Shown in pieces: positions 9,191 through 19,844 of a DNA stretch of 64,000 nt (the first letter of the stretch is position 1; each line of letters opens with the position of its first letter). Origin of the DNA: Demequina sediminis (lineage in GTDB: Bacteria; Actinomycetota; Actinomycetes; Actinomycetales; Demequinaceae). The stretch spans positions 1,302,001-1,366,000 of the forward strand of contig NZ_AP027736.1 in assembly GCF_030296675.1 (NCBI RefSeq), written 5' to 3'. The translations under genes and the position numbers were made by a program. Below the pieces are notes generated by a model, which saw only the letters and a program-made list of their open reading frames with translations, did not search any database and was not told where the DNA came from.

Positions 9191-10813
9191 ATGTTGCACC
9201 ATGCCCCGCTGATCACGACCATCGCGGTGGGCCTGGTTGCCGCCTTCATCCTCGGCTTCATCGCGCAGAAACTGCGCCTGTCTCCGATCGTGGGCTATCT
9301 CACCGCGGGACTCGTCGTCGGGCCGTACACCCCGGGGTATGTGGGGGACGTGGATCTCGCGACACAGTTGAGCGAGATCGGCGTGATCCTGCTGATGTTC
9401 GGCGTCGGGCTCCACTTCTCCTTCCGCGAACTCCTCGCGGTGCGCAAGATCGCCATCCCCGGCGCGATCGCGCAGATGACGTTCGCCACCGTGCTGGGCA
9501 CGGGGCTCGGCTTCCTCATGGGCTGGGGCACCGCGGGATCACTGCTCTTCGGGCTCGCGCTCTCCGTCGCGTCGACCGTGGTGCTGCTGCGCGCGCTCGA
9601 GGAGCGGCAGCTGCTCGACACACGCGCGGGTCACATCGCGGTCGGGTGGTTGATCGTCGAGGACCTCGCCATGGTCATCGCGCTGGTCGTGGTGCCGGTG
9701 CTCGCGGGCGACGGCGCGACCGGCGGGGAGCTCTTCACCGAGCTCGCGTTCACCGTCCTGCGGGTGGGCGGCTTCGTGGCACTCATGTGGATCGTGGGTA
9801 GGCGCGTCATCCCGTGGACGCTCGCGCGCGTCGCGGACACGGGTTCACGCGAGCTCTTCACGCTCGGCGTGCTCGCGATCGGGCTCGGCGTCGCCGTGGG
9901 AGCGGCGTGGATGTTCCAGGTGTCGTTCGCGCTCGGCGCGTTCTTCGCGGGCATGATCCTGCGCGAGTCGAGCCTCGCACACCGCGCCGCCGAGGACTCG
10001 CTGCCGCTGCGCGACGCGTTCGCGGTGCTGTTCTTTGTCGCGGTGGGAATGCTGGTCGACCCGAGCATCATCCTGCGCCAGCCGCTCGCGCTGATCGCGA
10101 CCGTCGCGATCATCGTCGGCGGCAAGTTCATCATCGCGTTCGGCCTGGTGCGCGCGCTCAAGTACTCGCGCTCGATGGCGCTCGTGATCGCCGCGTCGCT
10201 CGCGCAGATCGGCGAGTTCTCGTTCATCCTCGTGACGCTGGGCGCGGACCTCGACGTGCTCCACCAGGACGCGCGGGACCTCGTGCTCGCCGGTGCGATC
10301 TTCTCGATCATCCTCAACCCGCTGATCTTCGCGTGGGTGTCGAGGTACTACGCGCGCAAGCACGAGGAGAACGATCCCGAGGAGGAGGCCTTGCCCGTCG
10401 CCACCACGGCTCAGGGTCACGTGATCGTCGTGGGCTACGGCCGCGTGGGCGCGCGAGCCGCGCAAGCGCTCTGGGATCAGGGCGTGCCGACCGTGGTGGT
10501 CGACGACGACGAGGACCGTGTCAAGGCGATCCGCGAGGACGGGCACGAGGCGATCCTCGGCAACGCCGCGCGCGGCAAGGTGCTGCGTGCCGCGGGAATC
10601 GAGTCGGCACGTGCGGTGCTGGTCGGGGTGCCCGATCCGCTCAACGCGGGCGCCGTGGTCGCCAAGGCGCGGTCGCTCGCTCCCGACGCGGACATCGTGG
10701 CGCGCGGCCATCGCGAGCCCGACGTCGCGTACCTCGAGGAGCAGGGCGCGAGCCACGTGCTCGTGGGCCCCCACGAGGTGGCCGACCTCATGGTGACGCG
10801 CGTCGCCGACTAA
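9191..10813 (+). CDS. CPA2-family cation/proton antiporter with TrkA-N domain (KefB/YbaL type)
   Basis: Residues 1-385 form about twelve transmembrane helices of the Na+/H+ exchanger fold. Residues about 405-540 form a TrkA-N (RCK) regulatory domain with G-Y-G-R-V-G at its nucleotide-binding loop. Such proteins export K+ or Na+ in exchange for protons. 540 residues, a normal length. The -10 TAGAAT (9179-9184) ends six bases before the ATG, so the transcript is probably leaderless. The next gene is on the opposite strand, so this is a single-gene unit. Confidence 0.85.
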   Translation: MLHHAPLITTIAVGLVAAFILGFIAQKLRLSPIVGYLTAGLVVGPYTPGYVGDVDLATQLSEIGVILLMFGVGLHFSFRELLAVRKIAIPGAIAQMTFATVLGTGLGFLMGWGTAGSLLFGLALSVASTVVLLRALEERQLLDTRAGHIAVGWLIVEDLAMVIALVVVPVLAGDGATGGELFTELAFTVLRVGGFVALMWIVGRRVIPWTLARVADTGSRELFTLGVLAIGLGVAVGAAWMFQVSFALGAFFAGMILRESSLAHRAAEDSLPLRDAFAVLFFVAVGMLVDPSIILRQPLALIATVAIIVGGKFIIAFGLVRALKYSRSMALVIAASLAQIGEFSFILVTLGADLDVLHQDARDLVLAGAIFSIILNPLIFAWVSRYYARKHEENDPEEEALPVATTAQGHVIVVGYGRVGARAAQALWDQGVPTVVVDDDEDRVKAIREDGHEAILGNAARGKVLRAAGIESARAVLVGVPDPLNAGAVVAKARSLAPDADIVARGHREPDVAYLEEQGASHVLVGPHEVADLMVTRVAD

Positions 10814-10876
10814 CGGCGCCCGCCTGCCACCCGCACCCACCCGGCGCCCACCCACGCCCATCCGCGCCCATCCTCG

Positions 10877-11031
10877 CGGCTCCGCCACACGCGGCCACGG
10901 CTCCGCCACACGCCGCCACGGCTCCGCCACACGCCTGCGCGCCATGGGACGCTCACGGTCGCTTTCGAGAGGTCAGTGCTCGCCATGGGACAACCACGGT
11001 CGCGCGCACCCGCAGCCGTGTGGCGGAGCCG
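10877..11031. repeat. Three 21-bp tandem repeats plus one inverted 15-bp copy
   Basis: CGGCTCCGCCACACG occurs at 10877, 10898 and 10919 in 21-base steps. Its exact reverse complement is at 11017-11031, just before the stop of the leftward gene. The region lies between convergent genes and can fold into a long hairpin, so it may act as a terminator for both. It surrounds one copy of the ATGGGACG element. Confidence 0.7.
10937..11002 (+). repeat. ATGGGACG element, copy C (degenerate)
   Basis: This shares with 14789-14854 the string ATGGGACGCTCA, the TTTCG core and a second ATGGGAC about 40 bases on. The internal 9-bp stem of the other copy is not preserved here. C-rich tandem repeats precede it, as they do the other copies. 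Confidence 0.6.
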
Positions 11032-11035
11032 CCGC

Positions 11036-11449
11036 CTAGTCCGTCCCCCGCAGCACGCGATTCCACGCGGACGTGATCGCGACCGTCTCGACGATCGCCC
11101 CCAACTGCGCGGCATTGAACCACGCGCCGGCGTCCGCACGGGCAGCGGGCTCGAGCGCTCGCGGCGCATCGGTCAGTACCTCCGCCAAGCGCAGCGCCGC
11201 GACATCCCCGTCCGACACGAGTCCCGCGCGAATCTGCAGCGCCGGCCGCGCGAGCGCGCTGATGACGTCAGGCCGCGCACCCGAGCGCGCAAGCGACTCC
11301 GAGTGGACGCGGATCGAGCGGTGACATCCGTTGAGGTGAGAGACCCGCAGCCGCAGCATGTCGCGCAGCCGCGGCTCGAGCACGTCGCCCGCACGCGACT
11401 CGAGATCCTCCAGCGCCTTGAGGAACCCGGCGCCCACCCTCGCCTCCAT
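11036..11449 (-). CDS. Carboxymuconolactone decarboxylase/AhpD-like protein lacking the second active-site Cys
   Basis: Helical AhpD-fold protein of 137 residues. The usual active site N-G-C-x-x-C-x-x-x-H reads here [11 protein letters not shown], so the first Cys and the His are kept but the second Cys is Ser. AhpD-type peroxidase or disulfide reductase chemistry would need both cysteines, so the activity is uncertain. ATG 11449 is chosen because a TAGCCT element ends seven bases upstream (leaderless). The gene stands alone, converging with the antiporter gene. Confidence 0.7.
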   Translation of the reverse strand: MEARVGAGFLKALEDLESRAGDVLEPRLRDMLRLRVSHLNGCHRSIRVHSESLARSGARPDVISALARPALQIRAGLVSDGDVAALRLAEVLTDAPRALEPAARADAGAWFNAAQLGAIVETVAITSAWNRVLRGTD

Positions 11450-11608
11450 GCGCCAGAGGCTACCCGGGCATCGTCCCCACACGACCCATCCGCGCCGCGG
11501 CGGCGCGCGAACCCCTCGCGACGCCGGAGACTCGCGGGCACTGAGGTGCCCGCGGGGTGTCGGTGCGGGCACGTCCCGCCTCGACGTCCCGGCTCACGCG
11601 TCCCGGCG

Positions 11609-11868
11609 ATGTCGGAGCACGATGCTTGGATGGGAGGGTCGATGATCGCAGGGACCGCATGGCGTGCGGAGGTCGCCGTGGACCTCGACGCGGCGCGCGA
11701 TCGCCGGCACGCTGCCCGCGTTTCTGGGGGCAGGCGTATCAGGTGTGGACCGTGCCGCTCGACGGGACGGCGGCCATCGCGGTGTCGGTCGAGCCGTGGG
11801 ATCCGGCCGAGCCCGAGCGGGGCTCGACCACGCCCACCGAGGTCGTGGCCGCGGTCGAACTCGCCTAG
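11609..11868 (+). CDS. Hypothetical 86-residue protein, frame probably broken once
   Basis: From ATG 11609 the frame reads [20 protein letters not shown] and then loses sense. A second frame reads [15 protein letters not shown] and runs to TAG 11868. Adding one base, most likely to the T run near 11722, joins them, and the total is then a whole number of codons. I do not recognise the family. The gap between this gene and valS is only 73 bases, so it may share a transcript. Confidence 0.4.
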
Positions 11869-11941
11869 CCCGGGCATCGTCGCTGGGCCCGGGCCGCCCG
11901 GGCGACCACTGCATCGTCCCCGCTCTGGAAGAATGTCCCCC

Positions 11942-14694
11942 ATGACTGCGCGCATCCCCGACAAGGCCACCGTTGACGGACTCGAGGACCGCTGGAACGA
12001 GGCCTGGGAGGCCGCCGGCACGTACCGCTTCGACGAGTCCGCGACTCGCGAGCAGGTGTACTCGATCGACACCCCTCCGCCCACGGTGTCGGGCTCGCTG
12101 CACGTGGGCCACGTGTTCTCGTACACGCACACCGACGTGGTCGCGCGCTTCCAGCGCATGCGCGGCCGCGAGGTCTTCTACCCGATGGGGTGGGACGACA
12201 ACGGGCTGCCCACCGAGCGCCGCGTGCAGAACTACTACGGCGTGCGCTGCGACCCCACGCTCCCCTACGTCGAGGGTTACGAGCCCCCGTTCGAGGGCGG
12301 CGAGGGCAAGTCGGTCAAGGCGGCCGACCAGCAGCCCATCTCGCGCCGCAACTTCGTTGAGCTGTGTGAGCGCCTCACCGCGGAGGACGAGAAGCAGTTC
12401 GAGGCGCTGTGGCGCCACCTGGGCCTGAGTGTCGATTGGTCCCGCACGTACCAGACCATCTCTCCTCCTCGCAGGCCGTCGCCCAGCAGGCCTTCCTGCG
12501 TGGGCTGTCGCGCGGCGAGTGCTACCAGGCCGAGGCCCCCACGCTGTGGGACGTGACGTTCCGCACCGCGGTCGCGCAGGCCGAGCTGGAAGACCGCGAG
12601 CGTCCCGGCGCGTATCACCGCATCGCGTTCGAGCCGGCGGCGGACATGGAGGAGAAGACGGGCTCGTACGCCTCGGTGTACATCGAGACCACGCGCCCCG
12701 AGCTGCTGCCCGCGTGCGTGGCCCTGGTGGCCCACCCCGACGACGAGCGCTACCAGCACCTCTTCGGCACCCACGTGCGCACGCCGCTGTTCGGCGTCGA
12801 GGTGCCCGTCGTGGCTCACCACCTTGCCTCGCCCGACAAGGGTTCCGGCATCGCAATGATCTGCACGTTCGGCGACGTCACGGACGTGACCTGGTGGCGC
12901 GAGCTGCGTCTGCCTACGCGCCCGGTGCTCGGTTGGGACGGGCGGCTGCTCGCCGAGGCCCCCGAGGGCATCACCTCTCCTGAGGGCGTCGCTGCATACG
13001 GTGAGCTCGCCGGGCTCACGGTGTTCAGCGCGCAGCAGCGCGTGGTCGAGATGCTGCGCGAGGCGGGGGTGCTCGACGGCGAGCCCAAGCCAACGCAGCA
13101 CCCCGTCAAGTTCTTCGAGAAGGGCGACAAGCCCCTCGAGATCGTCACCACCCGCCAGTGGTACATCCGCAACGGCGGCACGGACCGCGCCCTCAACGAC
13201 GCGCTCGTGGCCCGCGGCTCGGAGCTCGACTTCGAGCCCGACTTCATGCGCGTGCGCTACGAGAACTGGGTGCGTGGCCTTACCGGCGACTGGCTGATCT
13301 CGCGACAGCGCTTCTTCGGCGTGCCGATCCCGGTCTGGTATCCCGTGCTCGCCGACGGCTCCCCCGACTACGACCACCCGATCGTGCCGAGCGAGGACGC
13401 GCTGCCCGTCGACCCCTCGGTGGACGTGGCGCCCGGCTTCGACGCATCGCAGCGCGACGTCCCCGGCGGCTTCACAGGCGAGAAGGACATCATGGACACG
13501 TGGGCGACGTCCTCGCTCACCCCGCAGATCGTGTGCGGCTGGCGCGACAACCCCGGGCTGTTCGCCGCGACTTTCCCCATGGACCTGCGCCCCCAAGGGC
13601 AGGACATCATCCGCACGTGGCTGTTCTCCTCCGTGGTGCGTTCGCACCAGGAGCACGGCACGCTGCCGTGGAAGCATGCCGCGATCTCGGGCTGGATCCT
13701 CGACCCGGACCGCAAGAAGATGTCGAAGTCGAAGGGCAACGTCGTCACACCCATGGGGCTGCTCGAGACCCACGGGTCCGATGCCGTGCGTTACTGGGCG
13801 GCCGCCGCTCGCCTGGGCACGGACGCGGCCTTCGACGAGGGCCAGATGAAGATCGGCCGTCGCCTCGCGATGAAGGTGCTTAACGCCTCCAAGTTCGTGC
13901 TCGGCGCGACCGGCATCGCGACGGTGGCAGCGGAGTCGCTCGAGGAGGGCCTGCGCGCGACCGCGCACGTCACCACGAGCGCACCCGTGACCGAGCCGCT
14001 CGACCGAGCGATGCTCGCGGCACTGGCGGACGTGGTCGACACCGCGACCGCCGCGCTGTCCGCGTACGACCACACGCGTGCTCTCGAGGTCGCGGAGACG
14101 CTGTTCTGGACCTTCTGCGACGACTACCTGGAGCTCGTGAAGACCCGCGCCTACGACGGCGCGGCGCCCGGTGAGGCGATCGACCCGTTCGCGCCGTGCT
14201 CCCCTGGCGCGGCCTCCGCGCGCGCCACGCTCACCCTCGCGCTGCACACGTTCCTGCGCCTCTTCGCCCCCGTGCTGCCGTTCGCGACCGAGGAGGTGTG
14301 GAGCTGGTTCCAGGAGGGATCCGTGCACCGCGCATCCTGGCCCGACTCGGCGCGGGTGCGTGCCGTCGCGGGCGAGGACACCCCCGGTGCGCCGCTGCTC
14401 GCGGCCGCGGGCGAGGCGCTGTCCGTGCTCCGCAAGGTCAAGTCCGAGGCGAAGGTGTCGCAGCGCACCGAGATCGCGTCCATCGACCTGCTGGTCCCCG
14501 AGGCCAAGGTCGCGTGGGTTCGTGCGGCGGAGGCCGACCTCCGTGCCGCGGGACGCGTGTCCGCGATGCAGATCGTGGACGCGAGCCTGGCCCTCGAGCC
14601 CGGTGTGGACGGACTGGCGCCCGAGGACGGATCGAACGACGAGATCGCGGACCCGACCGTGATGCGGACGGAGAACGCGCGCCTGGCGGAGTAG
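11942..14694 (+). CDS. valS: Valyl-tRNA synthetase (frame broken once)
   Basis: Class I aminoacyl-tRNA synthetase that charges tRNA-Val and edits mischarged threonine. The ATP-binding HIGH motif appears as H-V-G-H near residue 50, and K-M-S-K-S-K-G near 590. The editing domain lies between them and an anticodon-binding domain follows. About 917 residues after repair; the C-terminal coiled coil of many bacterial ValRS seems absent, as in the archaeal-like form found in some actinobacteria. The frame breaks near 12461; one added base joins the parts. An essential gene can hardly be inactive, so this supports sequencing error. Confidence 0.92.
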
Positions 14695-14711
14695 GGACTC
14701 GCCCTCCTCCC

Positions 14712-14794
14712 CCACCCCTGCGCGCCCGCTTCACCCACCCCAGCGCGCCCGCTTCACCCACCCCTGCGCGCCCACGTCAGCCACCCCAGCGCGC
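14712..14794. repeat. 23-bp C-rich tandem repeat, 3.6 copies
   Basis: Units start at 14712, 14735, 14758 and 14781 and alternate between CCACCCCTG- and CCACCCCAG- forms, followed by CGCGCCC. They lie directly after valS and run into repeat element copy A. A related array in the opposite orientation follows copy B at 15946. Confidence 0.75.
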
Positions 14795-14854
14795 TATGGG
14801 ACGCTCATCGTCGGTTTCGCGAGGTTTGAGCGTCCTATGGGACGGTGAGTGTCG
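14789..14854 (+). repeat. ATGGGACG element, copy A
   Basis: About 66 bp. The internal arms GGACGCTCA (14799-14807) and TGAGCGTCC (14827-14835) are perfect complements, so the element can form a hairpin. ATGGGACG occurs twice in direct orientation. The stop codon of the DUF559 gene lies inside it. Copy B at 15888-15952 is the inverted counterpart on the other side of that gene. Confidence 0.7.
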
Positions 14855-15776
14855 TTGACCGCGACCGGATCACTCCCCTGACGAGGGCGCGACACCACTC
14901 GGGCCGCTCGGTGATGTCGCGATAGCTGAGGCGCAGCGTAAGGATGCCGACCGTCGCGAGCGTCGCGTCGCGCGTCATGTCTCGCTGCCGCTGCTCGGGA
15001 TCCGAGTGGTACGTGTCCCCGTCGAGCTCGATGGCCGTCATAGTCTCGGGGTCATAAGTGTCGATCCGGAAGCGCTCGCCGTCGACGCGTGCCCAGTGTT
15101 GACGCGCAAGCCTCGCGAACTCCTTGGTGTTGAACACCTTCCGTAGCCCTCGCTCCTCGAGGTAGCTCTCGGCTCCGCGGGCGCCCGCATCGATGCGTCG
15201 CATCAGCTCGCGCCGCATCGGGCACCTCGGCACGCGGTCGAGCGCTTGACTCAGCGCGCGCGGAGAGGTCAGGCCAGAGCGCAACGCGGCATAGAACGCC
15301 GATGCGCGGTCTCGGGGCGGCAACGCGCCATAGCCGAAGATCACCGCCAGATCTGGCCCCACCACGGTCGCCCTCCCCAGGCGGGTCGTGGGAGGTCGGT
15401 AGCTCAGCCTGCGGACCACGATCCACCCGGGCGGCCGCGGTCGATCCGCGTGAGGCACCACCACCTCGATGACCTCGGGCGGATGGGCAGCGAAACCCCA
15501 GGCAAACATCGCCGCGGCACCTGACAGCGCGGCGTTGGGGCCGGCCCACAGGAGCGCGGCGTCGACCCGCGCCAGAAACGAGTCCGCGTGAAGCGCCGAC
15601 ACGTAGGCGTTGGGCAGGAGGCGCACTACCTCTCCTCGGTCGATCGCGGTCCGAGCCTTGCGCGCCGAGGACATCCCCACGAGCTCATCGAACGTGAAGG
15701 CCCGCGGCGTGCGCCGCAACACGTCCGTGAGCGCAGACGGTTCGGCGACGCGAGGAAGCGGACGCAAGTGAGTCAT
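14835..15776 (-). CDS. AbiEi-like N-domain fused to DUF559 nuclease-like domain
   Basis: 313 residues. The N-terminal half resembles the AbiEi antitoxin-type winged helix (T-F-D-E-L-V-G and D-R-G-E-V-V-R-L-L-P-N-A-Y-V). The C-terminal half resembles DUF559, a PD-(D/E)XK/Vsr-like fold, with I-D-T-Y-D-P and I-E-L-D-G-D-T-Y-H as likely catalytic and core motifs. Proteins of this architecture are common and often multicopy in actinobacteria; their function is not established, and defence or toxin-antitoxin roles are suggested. TACACC seven bases before ATG 15776 suggests a leaderless start. Inverted repeat elements on both sides suggest it moved here as a cassette. Confidence 0.75.
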   Translation of the reverse strand: MTHLRPLPRVAEPSALTDVLRRTPRAFTFDELVGMSSARKARTAIDRGEVVRLLPNAYVSALHADSFLARVDAALLWAGPNAALSGAAAMFAWGFAAHPPEVIEVVVPHADRPRPPGWIVVRRLSYRPPTTRLGRATVVGPDLAVIFGYGALPPRDRASAFYAALRSGLTSPRALSQALDRVPRCPMRRELMRRIDAGARGAESYLEERGLRKVFNTKEFARLARQHWARVDGERFRIDTYDPETMTAIELDGDTYHSDPEQRQRDMTRDATLATVGILTLRLSYRDITERPEWCRALVRGVIRSRSTTLTVP

Positions 15777-15887
15777 GAGTCCAGGTGTAAGACGCGCGGG
15801 CGCCGCTCATGCCCGCCGATAGCGATGCCGTGGACCACTGGCGCGAGGCGCCGGGCCGTGGACATCACCCGGTCGAGAGTGGCGTCC

Positions 15888-15952
15888 GACAACCACCGTC
15901 CCATGGGACGCCAGAACCCCCGAAATCGACCATGAGCGTCCCATAGCGCGCG
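15888..15952 (-). repeat. ATGGGACG element, copy B (inverted relative to A)
   Basis: Read on the minus strand this follows the same plan as copy A: CGCGCTATGGGACGCTCAT, a TTTCG core, then GGCGTCCCATGGGACG. Together with copy A it brackets the DUF559 gene as an imperfect inverted repeat of about 65 bp. Confidence 0.7.
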
Positions 15953-16152
15953 GGGGTGGGTGGAGAGCGGGTGGGCGCGCGGGGGTGGGTGGAGAGCGGG
16001 TGGGCGCGCGCAGGGGTGGGCTGAGAGCGGGTGGGCGCGCGCAGGGGTGGGCTGAGAGCGGGTGGGCGCGCGCAGGGGTGGGCTGAGAGCGGGTGGGCGC
16101 GCGCAGGGGTGGGCTGAGAGCGGGTGGGCGCGCGCAGGGGTGGGCTGAGAGC
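15946..16152. repeat. G-rich tandem array, about seven units of 29-31 bp
   Basis: Two 29-base units are followed by about five near-identical 31-base units containing CAGGGGTGGGCTGAGAGCGG and GCGCGCGCA. It lies between the DUF559 gene and the end of clpX. There are no variable spacers, so it is a minisatellite and not CRISPR. The strand read here is a strong candidate for G-quadruplex formation. It fills most of the 15777-16173 gap. Confidence 0.85.
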
Positions 16153-16173
16153 GCGCCGCGCTCCCGCTCGGGC

Positions 16174-17429
<1,256 letters not shown>

Positions 17430-17596
17430 CGGGGAGCTCCTCTCACGAACGAATCCGTGCTCAAACCAGGCTACCTACGGGGTCAGACAGCGGGGCGGCG
17501 ACGCGCCGACAGACACCGAGCCCGTCGCATGTAGCAGGGACGATGCTCGCCCCCGATGCACGATCGTGACCTTCCGCGCGGCCCCAGGAAAGTAGC

Positions 17597-17639
17597 GAGG
17601 GGCGCGCGCCGCCACCGCAGTGACCGCGCACGCCCCTCC
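17597..17639 (-). terminator. GC-rich hairpin after clpP2
   Basis: GAGGGGCGCGCG (17597-17608) and CGCGCACGCCCCTC (17625-17638) form an imperfect stem just downstream of the clpP2 stop. It probably ends the clpP1-clpP2 transcript. The rest of the 17430-17658 gap shows only the clpX ribosome binding site. Confidence 0.5.
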
Positions 17640-17658
17640 CGGACTGCGTGAGAGCGAG

Positions 17659-18374
17659 TTACGCTCCCGCGGGGTGGACCGCCGAGACTCCCTTGCGTGA
17701 CTCGAGCACCTGGTCCACGAGGCCGTACTCGCGCGCCTGCTCGGCGGACAGGAACGTGTCGCGCTCGATGTCCTCGCGCACCTTCTCCGGCTTCTGGCCC
17801 GAGTGGAACGCGAGGGTGTTCTCGAGCCACTCGCGCATGCGGAGCATCTCCTCGGCGTAGATCTCGATGTCGGAGGCCTGCGCACGCGCGCCGCCCTCGA
17901 TGCGCGGCTGGTGAATCATGACGCGAGCGTTCGGAAGCGCGAGGCGCTTGCCGGGGGTGCCCGCGGCGAGCAGCACGGCGGCGGCGGATGCGGCCTGGCC
18001 CAGGCACACCGTCTGCACCTCGGGCTTGATGTACTGCATCGTGTCGTATATCGCGGTGAGCGCGGTCTGCGAGCCACCGGGGCTGTTGATGTACAGCGTG
18101 ATGAGCCGGTCGGGGTCCTGCGACTCCAGGACGAGCAGCTGCGCCATCACGTCGTCGGCCGAGGCATCGTCAATCTGGACACCCAGGAAGATGATGCGGT
18201 CCTCGAACAGCTTCGCGTACGGGTCCTGGCGCTTGAAGCCGTAGGCCGTCCGCTCCTCGAACTGAGGAAGGATGTATCGCGACGACGGTGCGGCGGCGCC
18301 GCCCCGTACGCCCCGCCACCGAATACGCCGGCCGTGCGTCCGGCCGCCTGGAATGCGCGCTGAATCTCGCTCAC
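17659..18374 (-). CDS. clpP2: ClpP2 protease subunit (frame broken once)
   Basis: Serine protease subunit of the ClpP1P2 barrel. The catalytic Ser is in Q-A-A-S-A-A-A, the His in V-M-I-H-Q-P and the Asp in the region around E-D-I-E-R-D. GTG 18374 overlaps the TGA of clpP1 by three bases (GTGA), so translation is coupled. A one-base loss near 18300 separates the first 30 codons from the rest; repair restores the typical [13 protein letters not shown] start and 238 residues. The long N-terminal extension with Gly-Ala residues is seen in other actinobacterial ClpP2 proteins. Confidence 0.9.
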
Positions 18375-18985
18375 GCCTTGCCTCCCTGGGACTTGTCGCC
18401 GGCTTCGGCGGCGTGGGTGATGACCTTGTCGACGAACCCGTACTCGAGCGCCTCGGTCGCGGTGAACCAGCGGTCGCGGTCCGCGTCCTTGTTGATCTGC
18501 TCGACGGTCTTGCCGGTCTGCGTCGCGGTGAGCTCCGCGAGCACCTTCTTCATGTGCATGATGAGCTCCGCGTTGATGCGGATGTCCGTCGCGGTGCCGT
18601 AGATGCCGCCCGAGGGCTGGTGCATCATGACGCGAGCATGGGGCGTGGCGTAGCGCTTGCCCTGCGCGCCCGAGCTGAGCAGGAACTGGCCCATCGAGGC
18701 CGCCATGCCCATCGCGACGGTCGCGACATCGGGCTTGATGTACTGCATCGTGTCGTAGATCGCCATGCCCGCGGTGATCGATCCGCCGGGGCTGTTGATG
18801 TACAGGTAGATGTCCTGGTCCGGGTCCTCCGCCGCCAGCAGCATCAACTGAGCGCAGATGGCGTTCGCGTTGTCGTCGCGCACCTCGTCGCCGAGCCAGA
18901 TGATGCGCTCGCGCAGCAGCCGGTTGAAGATGGAGTCATTGAGGCCCATGCTGGGCCCCTCGCCTCGTGCCGTGATCTCGTTCAC
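18371..18985 (-). CDS. clpP1: ClpP1 protease subunit
   Basis: 204 residues with the ClpP catalytic triad: Ser in M-A-A-S-M-G-Q, His in V-M-M-H-Q-P and Asp in N-K-D-A-D-R-D. It pairs with ClpP2 to form the mixed-ring protease essential in actinobacteria. GTG 18985 is chosen because AGGAGG lies six bases upstream; an internal ATG at the M-G-L-N-D-S position is the alternative. It is the first gene of the clpP1-clpP2 operon. Its upstream region carries two related direct repeats of unknown role. Confidence 0.93.
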   Translation of the reverse strand: MNEITARGEGPSMGLNDSIFNRLLRERIIWLGDEVRDDNANAICAQLMLLAAEDPDQDIYLYINSPGGSITAGMAIYDTMQYIKPDVATVAMGMAASMGQFLLSSGAQGKRYATPHARVMMHQPSGGIYGTATDIRINAELIMHMKKVLAELTATQTGKTVEQINKDADRDRWFTATEALEYGFVDKVITHAAEAGDKSQGGKA

Positions 18986-19035
18986 GTGTGTCCTCCTGTC
19001 GAGCGTCCTGACCGACATTAACGCGCGCAGGCGAC

Positions 19036-19193
19036 GGGACGATGCCGTTTCCCGCCTGGTTTCGCTACGGGGAGAACACCGCGGACGGGCCGTTCGCCAC
19101 GCGCGTAGCGGCGCGATGCGTGGAGACCGGACACCGGAGGCGCCCGCGCACGGCGCGGGTCGGTAACGATGCGGTGTTTCGCCTGGTTTGAGC
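19036..19193. repeat. Two degenerate direct repeats between clpP1 and the DUF4190 gene
   Basis: ACGATGCCGTTTCCCGCCTGGTTT (19039-19062) recurs as ACGATGCGGTGTTTCGCCTGGTTT near 19168-19191. They lie in the 280-base divergent gap that must hold the clpP1 promoter. The first overlaps an exact copy of the window-wide 11-mer. A ClgR-type activator site is possible, but I cannot match a firm consensus. TAGTCT near 19209 may be the rightward -10. Confidence 0.35.
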
Positions 19194-19266
19194 GGTGGCG
19201 CAGGCGCTAGTCTCGCCACGGGCGCGAGGGACGCGCCACACTCAGGCGCCACTCCAAGGAGCATCC

Positions 19267-19730
19267 ATGAGCACCAACGATCCGTTCTCCTCGCAGCCGG
19301 GCGAGCAGGGCATGCGCCCGGCCGAGCCGAGCGCTCCCGCGGGGTTCACCCCGCAGGAGCCGACTCCGTAGCAGTCCACCCCGTGGGGCACTCCCCCGAG
19401 GGCGGCTACGCGCCCGCCGGTCAGGCACCGATTCCCCCGGCTCCCGCCGCCCCGCCGGCGCCCGGCTACCAGCAGGCCTACTACCCGCCCGCGCGTCCGC
19501 CGAAGAGCTGGATGAACATCACGTCCTTCATCACGTCGCTGCTCGGGCTCAGCATCGTCGGGATCATCTTCGGTCACCTGGGCGTCAACGCCGCCAAGCG
19601 CGGTGAGGCGGACTACAAGGGACTCGGCATTGCGGGCCTGGCCATCGGATACCTCGGCCTCGTCGTGGGTGTGATCTGGGTGATCGCGGTCATCGCGTTC
19701 TTCGCCACCGGCGAGACCACGAGCTACTAG
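19267..19730 (+). CDS. DUF4190 membrane protein 1, with in-frame TAG and a frame break
   Basis: Pro/Gln-rich N-terminus followed by two transmembrane helices around a conserved [15 protein letters not shown] motif, as in DUF4190. The function is unknown. AAGGAG precedes ATG 19267. Codon 35 is TAG where the Gln-rich context suggests CAG, and one base is missing from the C run 19393-19397. With both repaired the product has 154 residues and closely resembles the two downstream paralogues. It is therefore either a fresh pseudogene or a stretch of poor sequence. Confidence 0.6.
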
Positions 19731-19844
19731 GGGATGCCCCGATCCGCCCGCCCGAATGATCGGGCGGGCGGACGATGCGTCGGCGGGTCTCCCCGCACTA
19801 CCGTCGGAGGCGGAGGCGGCCAAGGGGCCGCCGAGGAGGAAGAC

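Noticed and set aside
12400-12500. Programmed frameshift or split valS gene
   Set aside because: No slippery heptamer or downstream structure stands out, and the same one-base loss occurs in many unrelated genes of the window. Sequence error is simpler.
15946-16152. Possible CRISPR array
   Set aside because: Units of 29-31 bases follow each other without unique spacers, and no cas genes are nearby. It is a tandem repeat.
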